A stretch of DNA of 44,141 bases from positions 1 to 44,141 of the forward strand of contig JAZRJV010000063.1 of the NCBI GenBank assembly GCA_045645985.1. Reading direction: 5' to 3'. Numbering within the stretch: the first letter of the stretch is position 1; every line of letters begins with the position of its first letter. Shown one piece after another: positions 7,945-16,076 of this stretch. A model generated the notes under the pieces. It had not been told where the DNA came from. It saw only the letters and a program-made list of their open reading frames with translations, and ran no database searches. A program made the translations under genes and the position numbers. The stretch comes from RGIG9060 sp045645985 (GTDB taxonomy: Bacteria > Spirochaetota > Spirochaetia > Treponematales > Treponemataceae).

Positions 7945-8742
7945 ATGAAAGCATACGCGTGCAAAAAAAATATGGATATTTTTAGAAAAAAAATGTTTGA
8001 AAAAATCTACATCGAAGAAGATTTGTTTCCGCGAGAAGTTACACACTACGAAAAACGAGATTACGGCGTTTTATTTTATAACGAAGAAAACAAAGATTCC
8101 TACGATTCAAATCACGCAGTTATATATAGAAAGAAAATTGCTGATTTAGATTTTGTCTTAAAAGATATTATTGGTTTTTACACTCACAAAAATATTACGC
8201 CGATTATTTACCAATCAATTTCTGATGATGGATTTTTTGAAGAAATCAAAACTGAACTTTCTTCTTTTGGATTTGAAACATGGGAAGAAGAACAAAAGTT
8301 TATGGTTTTGTCCGACAAAAATATTATCAATCCTAATTCACAAATCACTATTAAAAAACTTGAACAATGGAAAGATGAATACGGAACAGAAATTTTTGAA
8401 AAATCAGGTGAACCTTGGGGAATTGATGTTGTAAAAAAAGCAATGCAAAATAAAAACACTTTATTTTTTGTAGCTTTTTACAATGAAAATCCAGTTGGTA
8501 TGACATACGCCCATGTTACTGATGAAGTTTGTCGCGTTGATTATTTACTTGTTTCTTCTAGTTACAGAAAAATGGGAATAGGAAGAACGCTGATAAAATC
8601 CTTTGTTGAATATTGTAAGGAAAACAAAATTTCAACTTGCTACTTATGGCCCGATGGCGAAAGTGCAGAAAGAATCTACATTGAAGCAGGATTTCGCCAC
8701 GCAGAAACAAAACTTGCCGGCCGAGCAAAATTCATACAATGA
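7945..8742 (+). CDS. GNAT family N-acetyltransferase with N-terminal extension
   Basis: The 265-aa product has a variable N-terminal half and a C-terminal GNAT domain from about residue 130. VDYLLVSSSYRKMGIGRTLIKSF is the acetyl-CoA loop, and SAERIYIEAGFRHAET is the terminal strand-helix. The start is unclear. An ATG at 7945 has only a weak upstream GGGAAG. The same frame is open back to 7903 and reads EKQWTWEDEKLMKAYACKKN, which looks like coding sequence without a standard start codon. A rearrangement may have removed the original start. The stop overlaps the ATG of the GNAT remnant. Confidence 0.72.
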   Translation: MKAYACKKNMDIFRKKMFEKIYIEEDLFPREVTHYEKRDYGVLFYNEENKDSYDSNHAVIYRKKIADLDFVLKDIIGFYTHKNITPIIYQSISDDGFFEEIKTELSSFGFETWEEEQKFMVLSDKNIINPNSQITIKKLEQWKDEYGTEIFEKSGEPWGIDVVKKAMQNKNTLFFVAFYNENPVGMTYAHVTDEVCRVDYLLVSSSYRKMGIGRTLIKSFVEYCKENKISTCYLWPDGESAERIYIEAGFRHAETKLAGRAKFIQ

Positions 8743-8804
8743 CAGTCGCTGATTATGAAAAAGTTTACGCACTTTGGATTAGTTGCAAAAATATCTTTCT
8801 ATAA
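8739..8804 (+). pseudogene. 5' remnant of a GNAT gene
   Basis: A 21-codon frame, MTVADYEKVYALWISCKNIF, copies codons 6-24 or so of the acetyltransferase at 3105. Bases 8751-8794 match about 3132-3176 with only two mismatches. The match ends abruptly where the sensor kinase gene (minus strand) finishes at 8799. Only the start of the duplicate survives, overlapping the previous stop in the ATGA form. This is a deletion or insertion scar. Confidence 0.8.
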
Positions 8805-11600
8805 CCACTTTCTTAAAACATTGTACAGCACTTCTGGTTTGATTGGTTTTTCAACAAAGTCGGTAATTCCACTTTTGTGGTAACTTGTAATGTCATCTTC
8901 TAGTAAGTTTGCTGTAATTGCAATTATCGGAATTGATTTTGCGTCGTTTCTTTCTAGTTGACGAATTTTTTGAGTCATTTCTTGACCGTCCATAATTGGC
9001 ATACGAATATCTGTGAGAATCAAATCAATTTCATTTTCTTTTGAAGATTCAAATTCTTCTAAGCCTTCTTTTCCGTTAGTTGCACAGATAACAGTCATTT
9101 CTTTTTTTTCTAAAAGTTCTTTTGCAATTTCAATGTTCATTGGATGGTCTTCGATTAGAAGAATTTTTTTACCTTTAAGAAGTTCCGAATTTTGCAAAAT
9201 CTGTGGTTGCATTTCTTGTTGTTCTTTTTCGGCGTTGTTTTGAGTTTCATCTTTTTCAAATTCGATAACAGGCAAATCCAAGTGAACTATAAAAGTTGTG
9301 CCTTTGCCTTTTTCACTTTGAACTGAAATTGTTCCGTCCATTAAATCTACAATGCTTTTAACGATTGTAAGTCCAAGTCCCGAACCTTGAGCCATAATTT
9401 CCACATCATTTGCTTCTTGTTCAAAAGGTAAAAACATTTTTTCTTGAAATTCTGGGCTTATTCCTATTCCTGTATCTTTTACACAATAGTCACAAGAGAA
9501 AATTCCGTTACTGATTTTTCTATTTTCAAGTGAAAATTCTACAGTTCCACCTTCTGGAGTAAATTTTACAGCATTGGTTAAAAGATTAAAAAATATTTGT
9601 TCAAAACGAATTTTATCAACTAAAACTGAAATTGGATAATAATCTGATGAACATTTAAAAGTGATATTTTTTTGTTTACACAAAGGTTCAATCATTGAAA
9701 GAACTGTTTTTACAAATTCAGGATATTCATAAGAAACTGGATGTAGGACTAAATTATCGTTGTAGTTTCGTCCCATAACAAGACAGTCGTTTACCAAGCC
9801 TAAAAGGAAGTCGCTAGAGTAAGTGATTTTTTCAAGGTAGTCTTCAATGGATTGTGGATTGTGTGTGTTATCTTTTGCTAAATTTAGATATCCTAAAATT
9901 GTATTTAATGGAGTTCGTAAGTCGTGACTCATTCTTGATAAAAAGTCAAATTTTACTTTGAAGCTTTCTTCGATGGCTTTGTTTTTCTTTTTTGTTAAAA
10001 TATTAAACAATGTTAAAATGATAACAATTACTACCAACAAAAAAATTGCAAAAAGTATCAAAAAGAAATCTAGTGGATTTGTGTATGCTAAATCTAAAAA
10101 ACTATCTTTTGAACTTCTGTGAGTATTATTTTTTATAGCATTGGTAATTTCTTCTTCTGAAATTGAATTTAAAGTTTTGTTGATAATCGAATACAAAAGT
10201 GGATGCGCGTCTTTTGAAATTCCTACTGAAAATGATTCTGTAAAATTTGGTATGTTACTAAAATTCAATTTATGATATTTTGGGATTGAGAAAAAGTAAT
10301 TTAATTCGTATGCATTTAAGATAGTAACATCAGCAATTCCGGAATTTACAGCATCAAGACATTCTTTAATATTTTTATAAGTGATAATTTGTGCTTGAGG
10401 ATTTTTTTCTTTAATAAATTGAACTGTAAAAAAACTTTCTGGCAAAGCAATTTTATTTAATTTAATATCATCTTTAAAAACATAAGCAAGTGTTACATCA
10501 ATAAAAGGTTTTGTTAAATGTATATTATTTTTGTTTGCCCATTTGTAATCAAAAGCAACTGCGGATAAAATATATCCATTTTTTTGTTTTACTTTTTCAA
10601 TATTTGTTGCATAAGAATCTGTAGTTACATAATCAAATTCAATTCCTGTTTTTTGAGAAACTATATTCAATATATCTATAACTGCTCCAACTGCTTTTTT
10701 TGTATCTGGATCTGTACTTTCTAGAGGTGACCACTTTGGATCATAATAAACTTTGAAAACTTTATTATTATTTATAAAATCAAGTTCTGTTCGTGTAAAA
10801 GTTACGCTTGTTCCTATTTGAGATGTATAATGAAGTTTATAAAGTTTTTCATCAAAGGAAGGATTTTCAGCTTTTAATTTTATTAAGGCTTGATTTAGTT
10901 CATCTAAGAGATTTGTATTTCCCTTTTTTACAGCGATATATTGTGGCTCTGGGTCAAAATCACAAACAATTCTAAAATCATTTGTGTTTGAATTTGAAGT
11001 TGACATTGCTGTATCTATTGTTCCATTTTTAAGTGATTCAAATAGTTCTGTTTCTGTTAAAAAATAAATAGGTTTCATAGAAATATTGTGTTCTTTACAA
11101 AACTTAAAAAAGTTTGGTGTTCTTGCACTATTTTCTATTAACCCAACTGTTAATCCATCTAAACTTTGAAAATCTTCATAGGGAATTTCTATGTTATTTT
11201 TTCCTACAAAAATTGATGAATAAAATACTTTTGAAGAGGCTTCTGAAAAATCATAAACTTTTTCTCGCTCTGGATTTTTTTGAACTCCGCAAAGAATATC
11301 GATTTGTCCGTTTTTTAACATTTCAAGGCAAGAATCCCAATCACAATTTGTTACAAACTCTAAATCCCAAGAATTGTATTGCATAATGGCTTGTAGGTAA
11401 TCGTAGTAAAAACCTGATAAATTGCCGTCTTTATCAATTTTTTGAGCTCCTTCCATTTCGTAAAATCCAACTTTTACATTTCTTCTTTCAATTTCAGGGA
11501 AGGATGGGTCGGCAAAAACTGATGAACAAAAGATTATTGTGAGTACGCAAAAAATGATTTTTTTTGATAAAAAATTTACAAGATTTCTTTTACCTAACAT
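8799..11600 (-). CDS. BvgS-like hybrid sensor histidine kinase with two periplasmic solute-binding domains
   Basis: The 933-aa protein starts with a signal peptide (to about residue 30, FCSSVFADP). Two SBP_bac_3-type periplasmic domains follow (about 40-262 and 270-497), then one membrane helix at about 511-535. The HisKA box has His559 in RMSHDLRTPLN. The HATPase has N672/N676 (N box), DTGIGIS at 709-715 and GSGLGLTI at 739-746. The C-terminal receiver has acidic residues E817/D818, phospho-acceptor D864 (LTDIRMP), T896 and K918. It should sense a small amino-acid-like ligand outside and autophosphorylate, then pass the phosphate to its own receiver. No Hpt domain or separate regulator is nearby. 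No ribosome-binding site precedes the ATG; a TATACT box ends 6 nt before it. Confidence 0.92.
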   Translation of the reverse strand: MLGKRNLVNFLSKKIIFCVLTIIFCSSVFADPSFPEIERRNVKVGFYEMEGAQKIDKDGNLSGFYYDYLQAIMQYNSWDLEFVTNCDWDSCLEMLKNGQIDILCGVQKNPEREKVYDFSEASSKVFYSSIFVGKNNIEIPYEDFQSLDGLTVGLIENSARTPNFFKFCKEHNISMKPIYFLTETELFESLKNGTIDTAMSTSNSNTNDFRIVCDFDPEPQYIAVKKGNTNLLDELNQALIKLKAENPSFDEKLYKLHYTSQIGTSVTFTRTELDFINNNKVFKVYYDPKWSPLESTDPDTKKAVGAVIDILNIVSQKTGIEFDYVTTDSYATNIEKVKQKNGYILSAVAFDYKWANKNNIHLTKPFIDVTLAYVFKDDIKLNKIALPESFFTVQFIKEKNPQAQIITYKNIKECLDAVNSGIADVTILNAYELNYFFSIPKYHKLNFSNIPNFTESFSVGISKDAHPLLYSIINKTLNSISEEEITNAIKNNTHRSSKDSFLDLAYTNPLDFFLILFAIFLLVVIVIILTLFNILTKKKNKAIEESFKVKFDFLSRMSHDLRTPLNTILGYLNLAKDNTHNPQSIEDYLEKITYSSDFLLGLVNDCLVMGRNYNDNLVLHPVSYEYPEFVKTVLSMIEPLCKQKNITFKCSSDYYPISVLVDKIRFEQIFFNLLTNAVKFTPEGGTVEFSLENRKISNGIFSCDYCVKDTGIGISPEFQEKMFLPFEQEANDVEIMAQGSGLGLTIVKSIVDLMDGTISVQSEKGKGTTFIVHLDLPVIEFEKDETQNNAEKEQQEMQPQILQNSELLKGKKILLIEDHPMNIEIAKELLEKKEMTVICATNGKEGLEEFESSKENEIDLILTDIRMPIMDGQEMTQKIRQLERNDAKSIPIIAITANLLEDDITSYHKSGITDFVEKPIKPEVLYNVLRKWL

Positions 11601-11606
11601 AAATTT

Positions 11607-11639
11607 AGTATAGCATTGAAATCAGTTTTAGACTATAAT
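11607..11639. promoter_or_regulatory. back-to-back -10 boxes of the divergent kinase and UPF0371 genes
   Basis: On the minus strand TATACT (11612-11607) ends 6 nt before the kinase ATG at 11600. On the plus strand TATAAT (11634-11639) ends 7 nt before the UPF0371 ATG at 11647. The -35 boxes are weak on both sides. Both predicted transcription starts fall on or next to the start codon, so both mRNAs would be leaderless. Confidence 0.6.
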
Positions 11640-11646
11640 GAATTTT

Positions 11647-13140
11647 ATGAAAATAGGATTTGATAACGATAAATACTTAAAGATTCAGTCAGAACACATC
11701 AAAGACAGAATTTCTCAATTTGGCGACAAACTTTATTTGGAATTTGGTGGGAAACTTTTTGATGACTACCATGCTTCTAGAGTTTTGCCAGGTTTTCAAC
11801 CAGATAGTAAGTTAAAAATGCTCGTTCAACTAGCCGATTGTGCAGAAGTTGTTATTGTTATCAGTGCTACTGACATTGAAAAAAATAAGGTTCGTAGCGA
11901 TTTAGGAATTACTTACGATATGGATGTAATTCGTCTTTGCGAAGAATACAATCGTGTTGGTTTGATGGTAAGTAGTGTTGTTATCACTCATTATGCAGGG
12001 CAAAGTGCCGTAAATCAATTTAAAGCACGATTAAAAAAGCTTCATATTAAAACTTATTTTCATTATTTTATCGAAGGTTATCCATCAAATGTTGCGTTGA
12101 TAAATAGTGACCAAGGGTTTGGAAAAAATGATTATGTAAAAACTACAAAACCTCTTGTTGTTGTAACTGCTCCTGGCCCTGGAAGTGGAAAGATGGCAAC
12201 TTGTCTTTCTCAACTTTATCACGATAATAAACGGGGAATAAAAGCTGGATACGCAAAATTTGAAACTTTCCCAATTTGGAATTTGCCTTTGAATCATCCT
12301 GTAAATATTGCATACGAAGCTGCAACAGCAGATTTAAACGATGTAAACATGATTGACCCATTCCACTTGGAAGCCTATGGTCAAACTGCTGTAAACTACA
12401 ATCGTGATATCGAAATTTTCCCTGTGTTAAACTCTATTTTTAAGGCTATTTTTGGTGATAATCCATATAAATCACCAACTGATATGGGTGTAAATCTTGT
12501 TGGAAATTGTATTGTTGATGATGAAGTTTGCCAAAACGCTTCTAAGCAAGAAATTATTCGTCGTTACTATACTGCTTTGGATAAATTAGCTGATGATATT
12601 CCTGCCGAAAATGAAGTTTACAAAATCGAACTTTTGATGGGAAAAGTAAATACATCAACTGATGAAAGAAAAGTTACTGTTCTTGCAAAACAACGAGCCC
12701 AAGAAATTGGTCTTCCTGCAGAAGCAATCGAACTTATCGATGAAAACGGAAATCCAATTTATATAACTTCAAAAACTTCTGATTTGCTTGGTGCTTCTGC
12801 TGCCTTATTGTTAAATGCCTTAAAGTATTTAGCGGGAATTGACCATGATGTACACTTGATTCCATCTTCAGTAATTGAGCCAATTCAAAAAATGAAGATT
12901 GAATATTTAGCCGGAAAAAATCCACGACTTCACACAGACGAAGTTTTGGTTGCTCTTGCTATGGTTTCTACAGAAGATGAAAATGCAAGAAAGGCTTTGG
13001 AGCAACTTCCAAAACTCAGAGGATGTCAAGTTCACACAACGGTAATGCTTTCTGAAGTTGACACAAAAATTTTCAAAAAACTTGGAATTGACTTTACAAG
13101 CGAACCTGTAAAAAAGAAGCGATTTATCAGTTATCATTAG
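11647..13140 (+). CDS. UPF0371 (DUF1846) family protein
   Basis: This is a full-length member (497 aa) of a conserved but poorly characterised cytoplasmic family. Recognisable family segments are MKIGFDNDKYLKIQSEHI at the start, LYLEFGGKLFDDYHASRVLP, VVTAPGPGSGKMATCLSQLY (a glycine-rich loop) and the C-terminal LRGCQVHTTVMLSEVD. I start at the ATG at 11647, which matches the usual MKIGFD start. The earlier in-frame ATG at 11638 overlaps the TATAAT box and so would not be in the transcript. There is no ribosome-binding site. The function is unknown, and it stands alone between divergent and convergent neighbours. Confidence 0.87.
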   Translation: MKIGFDNDKYLKIQSEHIKDRISQFGDKLYLEFGGKLFDDYHASRVLPGFQPDSKLKMLVQLADCAEVVIVISATDIEKNKVRSDLGITYDMDVIRLCEEYNRVGLMVSSVVITHYAGQSAVNQFKARLKKLHIKTYFHYFIEGYPSNVALINSDQGFGKNDYVKTTKPLVVVTAPGPGSGKMATCLSQLYHDNKRGIKAGYAKFETFPIWNLPLNHPVNIAYEAATADLNDVNMIDPFHLEAYGQTAVNYNRDIEIFPVLNSIFKAIFGDNPYKSPTDMGVNLVGNCIVDDEVCQNASKQEIIRRYYTALDKLADDIPAENEVYKIELLMGKVNTSTDERKVTVLAKQRAQEIGLPAEAIELIDENGNPIYITSKTSDLLGASAALLLNALKYLAGIDHDVHLIPSSVIEPIQKMKIEYLAGKNPRLHTDEVLVALAMVSTEDENARKALEQLPKLRGCQVHTTVMLSEVDTKIFKKLGIDFTSEPVKKKRFISYH

Positions 13141-13172
13141 AATTGAAATAAAAGAAAAACTTTTATAAAAGA

Positions 13173-13211
13173 AAAGCCCTTGGAAACAAATAAATTGTTT
13201 TCAAGGGCTTT
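13173..13211. terminator. hairpin between convergent UPF0371 and pullulanase genes
   Basis: AAAGCCCTTGGAAACAA (13173-13189) pairs with TTGTTTTCAAGGGCTTT (13195-13211) across a short loop, with one mismatch. On the minus strand the hairpin is followed by a T-rich stretch (TTTTCTTTTA). On the plus strand it lacks a long T run. It probably serves both directions, better on the minus strand. Confidence 0.65.
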
Positions 13212-13238
13212 ATGTTTTGTAACAACAAAAGCATTTAT

Positions 13239-13273
13239 AATATCGAATCTACATTTGATGCAGACTCGATATT
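13239..13273 (-). terminator. hairpin downstream of pullulanase
   Basis: AATATCGA...TCGATATT arms enclose a 5-nt loop. Read as minus-strand RNA the 15-bp stem is complete with two G-U pairs. Read as plus-strand RNA those two positions are A-C mismatches. This asymmetry says the structure belongs to the pullulanase transcript. The T tract after it is short. Confidence 0.55.
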
Positions 13274-13297
13274 AAAAAGTTTTATTTATCTTAAAAC

Positions 13298-15916
13298 TTA
13301 TTTTTTAAGAATTACAAAACCTTTTGCAGGAACTGAAGTAGGAAGTTCTTCACTTTCTGTAGGTGTTCCTGATGTTACATCAACAACTTTTGTGTAACCA
13401 TCTGTTGTGATAGCAAAATCAGTTTTTGTTGCATTGAAGTAAATACAGAATTCCTTATTTGAACCAACTTCGTATTTAGTTACACCTGATACAGATTTTG
13501 TACCATTTTTAGCTTTTGCAGCTGTAACAGCTTCATTATTACCAAAGAATTCTGAATTTGCTTTTCTGAATGCAATCAAACCTTTGTATGTCTTGTAAAC
13601 ATCTGAGTATGTATCTTTGAAACTAAAGTCAATAGCGTTAATTGTATCATTTGCATTGTAACTATTGTGGTTTCCGCGTTTAGTTCTTAAGAATTCTTGT
13701 CCACCGTTGATAAATGGAGTTCCTTGTGATAAGAAAACAAATGCTGCTGAAAGTGTGTTTTGTTTTTTAACTTCTTCTAAACCATCATCTCCAATAGCAG
13801 CAAATAAATCACCATTAAATTCTTTTTTGCCAAGGTAAATAATTGCAAGTTTATCAAACAATGTACAGTTATCATGACATTCTACATAACTTAACATAAG
13901 TTGAGGAATTGCTGTATCAGAGTTTCTTCCAGAAAGACCTTTAAGACCTGCAATAACATCGTTATCTTTATATGTTCCTTGAACTTGTCCTGGTTCTACA
14001 CCACCAAATTCTCCACCTTTGATACCGTTACGGAATGTGTCTTCAAAAGCACCAACACCGTTACCTACTGATGTTTCAATAGTTTGTGTTGTTCCATCAA
14101 CTACAGCAGCAGTTCCACCTGTCCAAGGTTCACCGTAAACCATAACATTAGGGTCAATTTCATATAAAGTTTCATAAACTTCTGTCATGAAGTCTTGTTC
14201 TTGACATCCCATAAGGTCAAAACGGAAACCGTTAATATGGTAGTCTTCCATCCAGTGTACTAATGAGTCAATTACATATTTAGCAACCATTTTGTGATTT
14301 GTTGCAACTTCGTTTCCACAACCTGAACCATTTGAATATGAACCATCATTTTTAATACGATAGAAATATTCAGGGATTGTCATATCGTAAAGTGAGTTAA
14401 CACCAGTACCTGCTGTGTGGTTGTAAACAACGTCCATAATAACAGCGATTCCAGCATCGTGGAATGCTTTAATCATTGCACGAAGTTGTGTTACAGCATC
14501 TGTTCCATTTTCCATATTTTCTACATAACGACCTTCTGGAACATTGTAGTGATATGGGTTGTATCCCCAGTTATAAGTACTATTTGAATTCTTTTCAGCA
14601 TAATCAAACATAGGGAGGATTTGAACGTGAGTGATACCTAAGTCTATTAAGTGGTCTGTAAATTCTTCAATGTTATCAGTAATTTCATTGAATTTACCTT
14701 TGTTATCAGCACCAAAAGCTTTTGACCAGTCACGGATGTGCATTTCGTAAATTACAGCATCTGAATACAATTTTTCTTCAGTTTTACTATTACCGAATGG
14801 GTTTACATAATCTGCTTCCCAGCCTGCTGTTAAAGATGCATGGTTAATATCAATAATTTGTGAAGCAACAGAATCTGGTCCTGCAACATATGACCAAATA
14901 TCAGCAACTGCATAAGCTGTTCCTCCATTATTGATTTTGTATTGATAGTATTTAGAACCATCTGTAGGAATATCAGTTGTTTTTGCTGACCAAACTCCAG
15001 AATCGCCAGAAACCATTTCGATTGTACTTGAAGGTTCTTTTGCTGTTGCAGAATCTAAAATTAACAATTCTACTTTTTGTGCAAGTGGAGCCCAACATTT
15101 AAATGTTGCTTCTGAACCGTTGATTGTAAGACCTAAATCGTCACCTTCGTAAACAAAAGCTTCATCAATAAGGTCTCCATCAATACCTGCTTTAACAGTT
15201 TTTCCATCATATTTGATTGTGTAAGGTGCTTTTTTAATGTTTCCACCTGTTACTTTAATAGTACCTGTTGTTGCTGAGTTTACTTTTGCATCTTCTACAG
15301 TAAGTTTGTTTCCCTCTGAATCAAGAACTGTTACAGCATTTTTATCAATACTTGTAACACGGCTCAAGTTAATAGTGATTGTATTTCCGTCAACACTTGT
15401 AATTGTACCACCCATAAGACCAATTACATCATCATAAGATGTGTAGTAAACTTTTGGGTTTGCATATGTAAAATACAAATTTTTATATTCTTTTAATTCT
15501 GAAATCGGAACAAGTACATCTGCAGTTTGTTGACTACCATTGTCTCTGTTTACAAAAAGACATCCAAATTCTTTGTAGTCATCAATATTTTCAATGTCAA
15601 AGTTTACATATCTTGAAATTTTATCTTGTTTGTCTAATGAAGTAGCACCTGTAGGCCAGTCTCCAGTATTTAAACTTACTTCATTTTGTGTATCGTCATG
15701 TCTTACTAGCCAATACCAAACACCCCAGTCACCAGTTGTTGGTGCATCCAAAAGATAAATTGTATAAGGATAAAGCTTTTCGTCTGTTGGATCTCCTTGT
15801 TCATCCTCTTTGCCGTTGTTGGCTGCTTTCTTATTTCCACATCCAACAAGTGAGAAAACTAAACACATAGCTATTAATGCAAATAACAATGTATTTAAGA
15901 TTTTTCTTAATTGCAT
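13298..15916 (-). CDS. pulA: type I pullulanase, lipoprotein
   Basis: This 872-aa protein has a lipoprotein signal (lipobox LVGC, Cys26), a CBM41-like starch-binding domain (about 48-160, with WGVWYWLV), a linker domain and a CBM48 domain (about 255-355). The GH13 catalytic domain begins at about 385. YNWGYNP at 448-454 is the type I pullulanase signature. The catalytic residues are D567 (GFRFDLMG, nucleophile), E596 (YGEPW, acid/base) and D682 (ECHDN, transition-state stabiliser). It cleaves alpha-1,6 branches of pullulan, starch or glycogen at the cell surface or in the periplasm, which suggests starch use. AGGAGG precedes the ATG. It is a single-gene unit ending in a double hairpin. Confidence 0.95.
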   Translation of the reverse strand: MQLRKILNTLLFALIAMCLVFSLVGCGNKKAANNGKEDEQGDPTDEKLYPYTIYLLDAPTTGDWGVWYWLVRHDDTQNEVSLNTGDWPTGATSLDKQDKISRYVNFDIENIDDYKEFGCLFVNRDNGSQQTADVLVPISELKEYKNLYFTYANPKVYYTSYDDVIGLMGGTITSVDGNTITINLSRVTSIDKNAVTVLDSEGNKLTVEDAKVNSATTGTIKVTGGNIKKAPYTIKYDGKTVKAGIDGDLIDEAFVYEGDDLGLTINGSEATFKCWAPLAQKVELLILDSATAKEPSSTIEMVSGDSGVWSAKTTDIPTDGSKYYQYKINNGGTAYAVADIWSYVAGPDSVASQIIDINHASLTAGWEADYVNPFGNSKTEEKLYSDAVIYEMHIRDWSKAFGADNKGKFNEITDNIEEFTDHLIDLGITHVQILPMFDYAEKNSNSTYNWGYNPYHYNVPEGRYVENMENGTDAVTQLRAMIKAFHDAGIAVIMDVVYNHTAGTGVNSLYDMTIPEYFYRIKNDGSYSNGSGCGNEVATNHKMVAKYVIDSLVHWMEDYHINGFRFDLMGCQEQDFMTEVYETLYEIDPNVMVYGEPWTGGTAAVVDGTTQTIETSVGNGVGAFEDTFRNGIKGGEFGGVEPGQVQGTYKDNDVIAGLKGLSGRNSDTAIPQLMLSYVECHDNCTLFDKLAIIYLGKKEFNGDLFAAIGDDGLEEVKKQNTLSAAFVFLSQGTPFINGGQEFLRTKRGNHNSYNANDTINAIDFSFKDTYSDVYKTYKGLIAFRKANSEFFGNNEAVTAAKAKNGTKSVSGVTKYEVGSNKEFCIYFNATKTDFAITTDGYTKVVDVTSGTPTESEELPTSVPAKGFVILKK

Positions 15917-16041
15917 ATTTTATGCCTCCTATAAATTCGTGGAAACTATTGATAAGTTTCCAAAATAAAATAACATTATTCTCTATTATAACCGTATTTT
16001 TAAAATATGAAAAGTAAAATTTTATTTAATAGATAAAATCA

Positions 16042-16070
16042 TTGATATTTATCATAAAAGACATTAGAAT
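16042..16070 (+). promoter_or_regulatory. purL promoter, predicted leaderless start
   Basis: TTGATA (16042-16047) and TAGAAT (16065-16070) are 17 bp apart. The usual start position, 7 nt after the last -10 base, is 16077, the A of the purL ATG. No Shine-Dalgarno sequence precedes that ATG. Confidence 0.65.
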
Positions 16071-16076
16071 GGAATA

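Noticed and set aside
1..8804. Integron cassette array (treponemes are known to carry one)
   Set aside because: Gaps between genes are mostly under 60 bp, several are under 12 bp, and I see no repeated attC-like imperfect palindromes or integrase.
11638..11640. Upstream ATG as the UPF0371 start
   Set aside because: It overlaps the TATAAT box, and the family start MKIGFD is at 11647.
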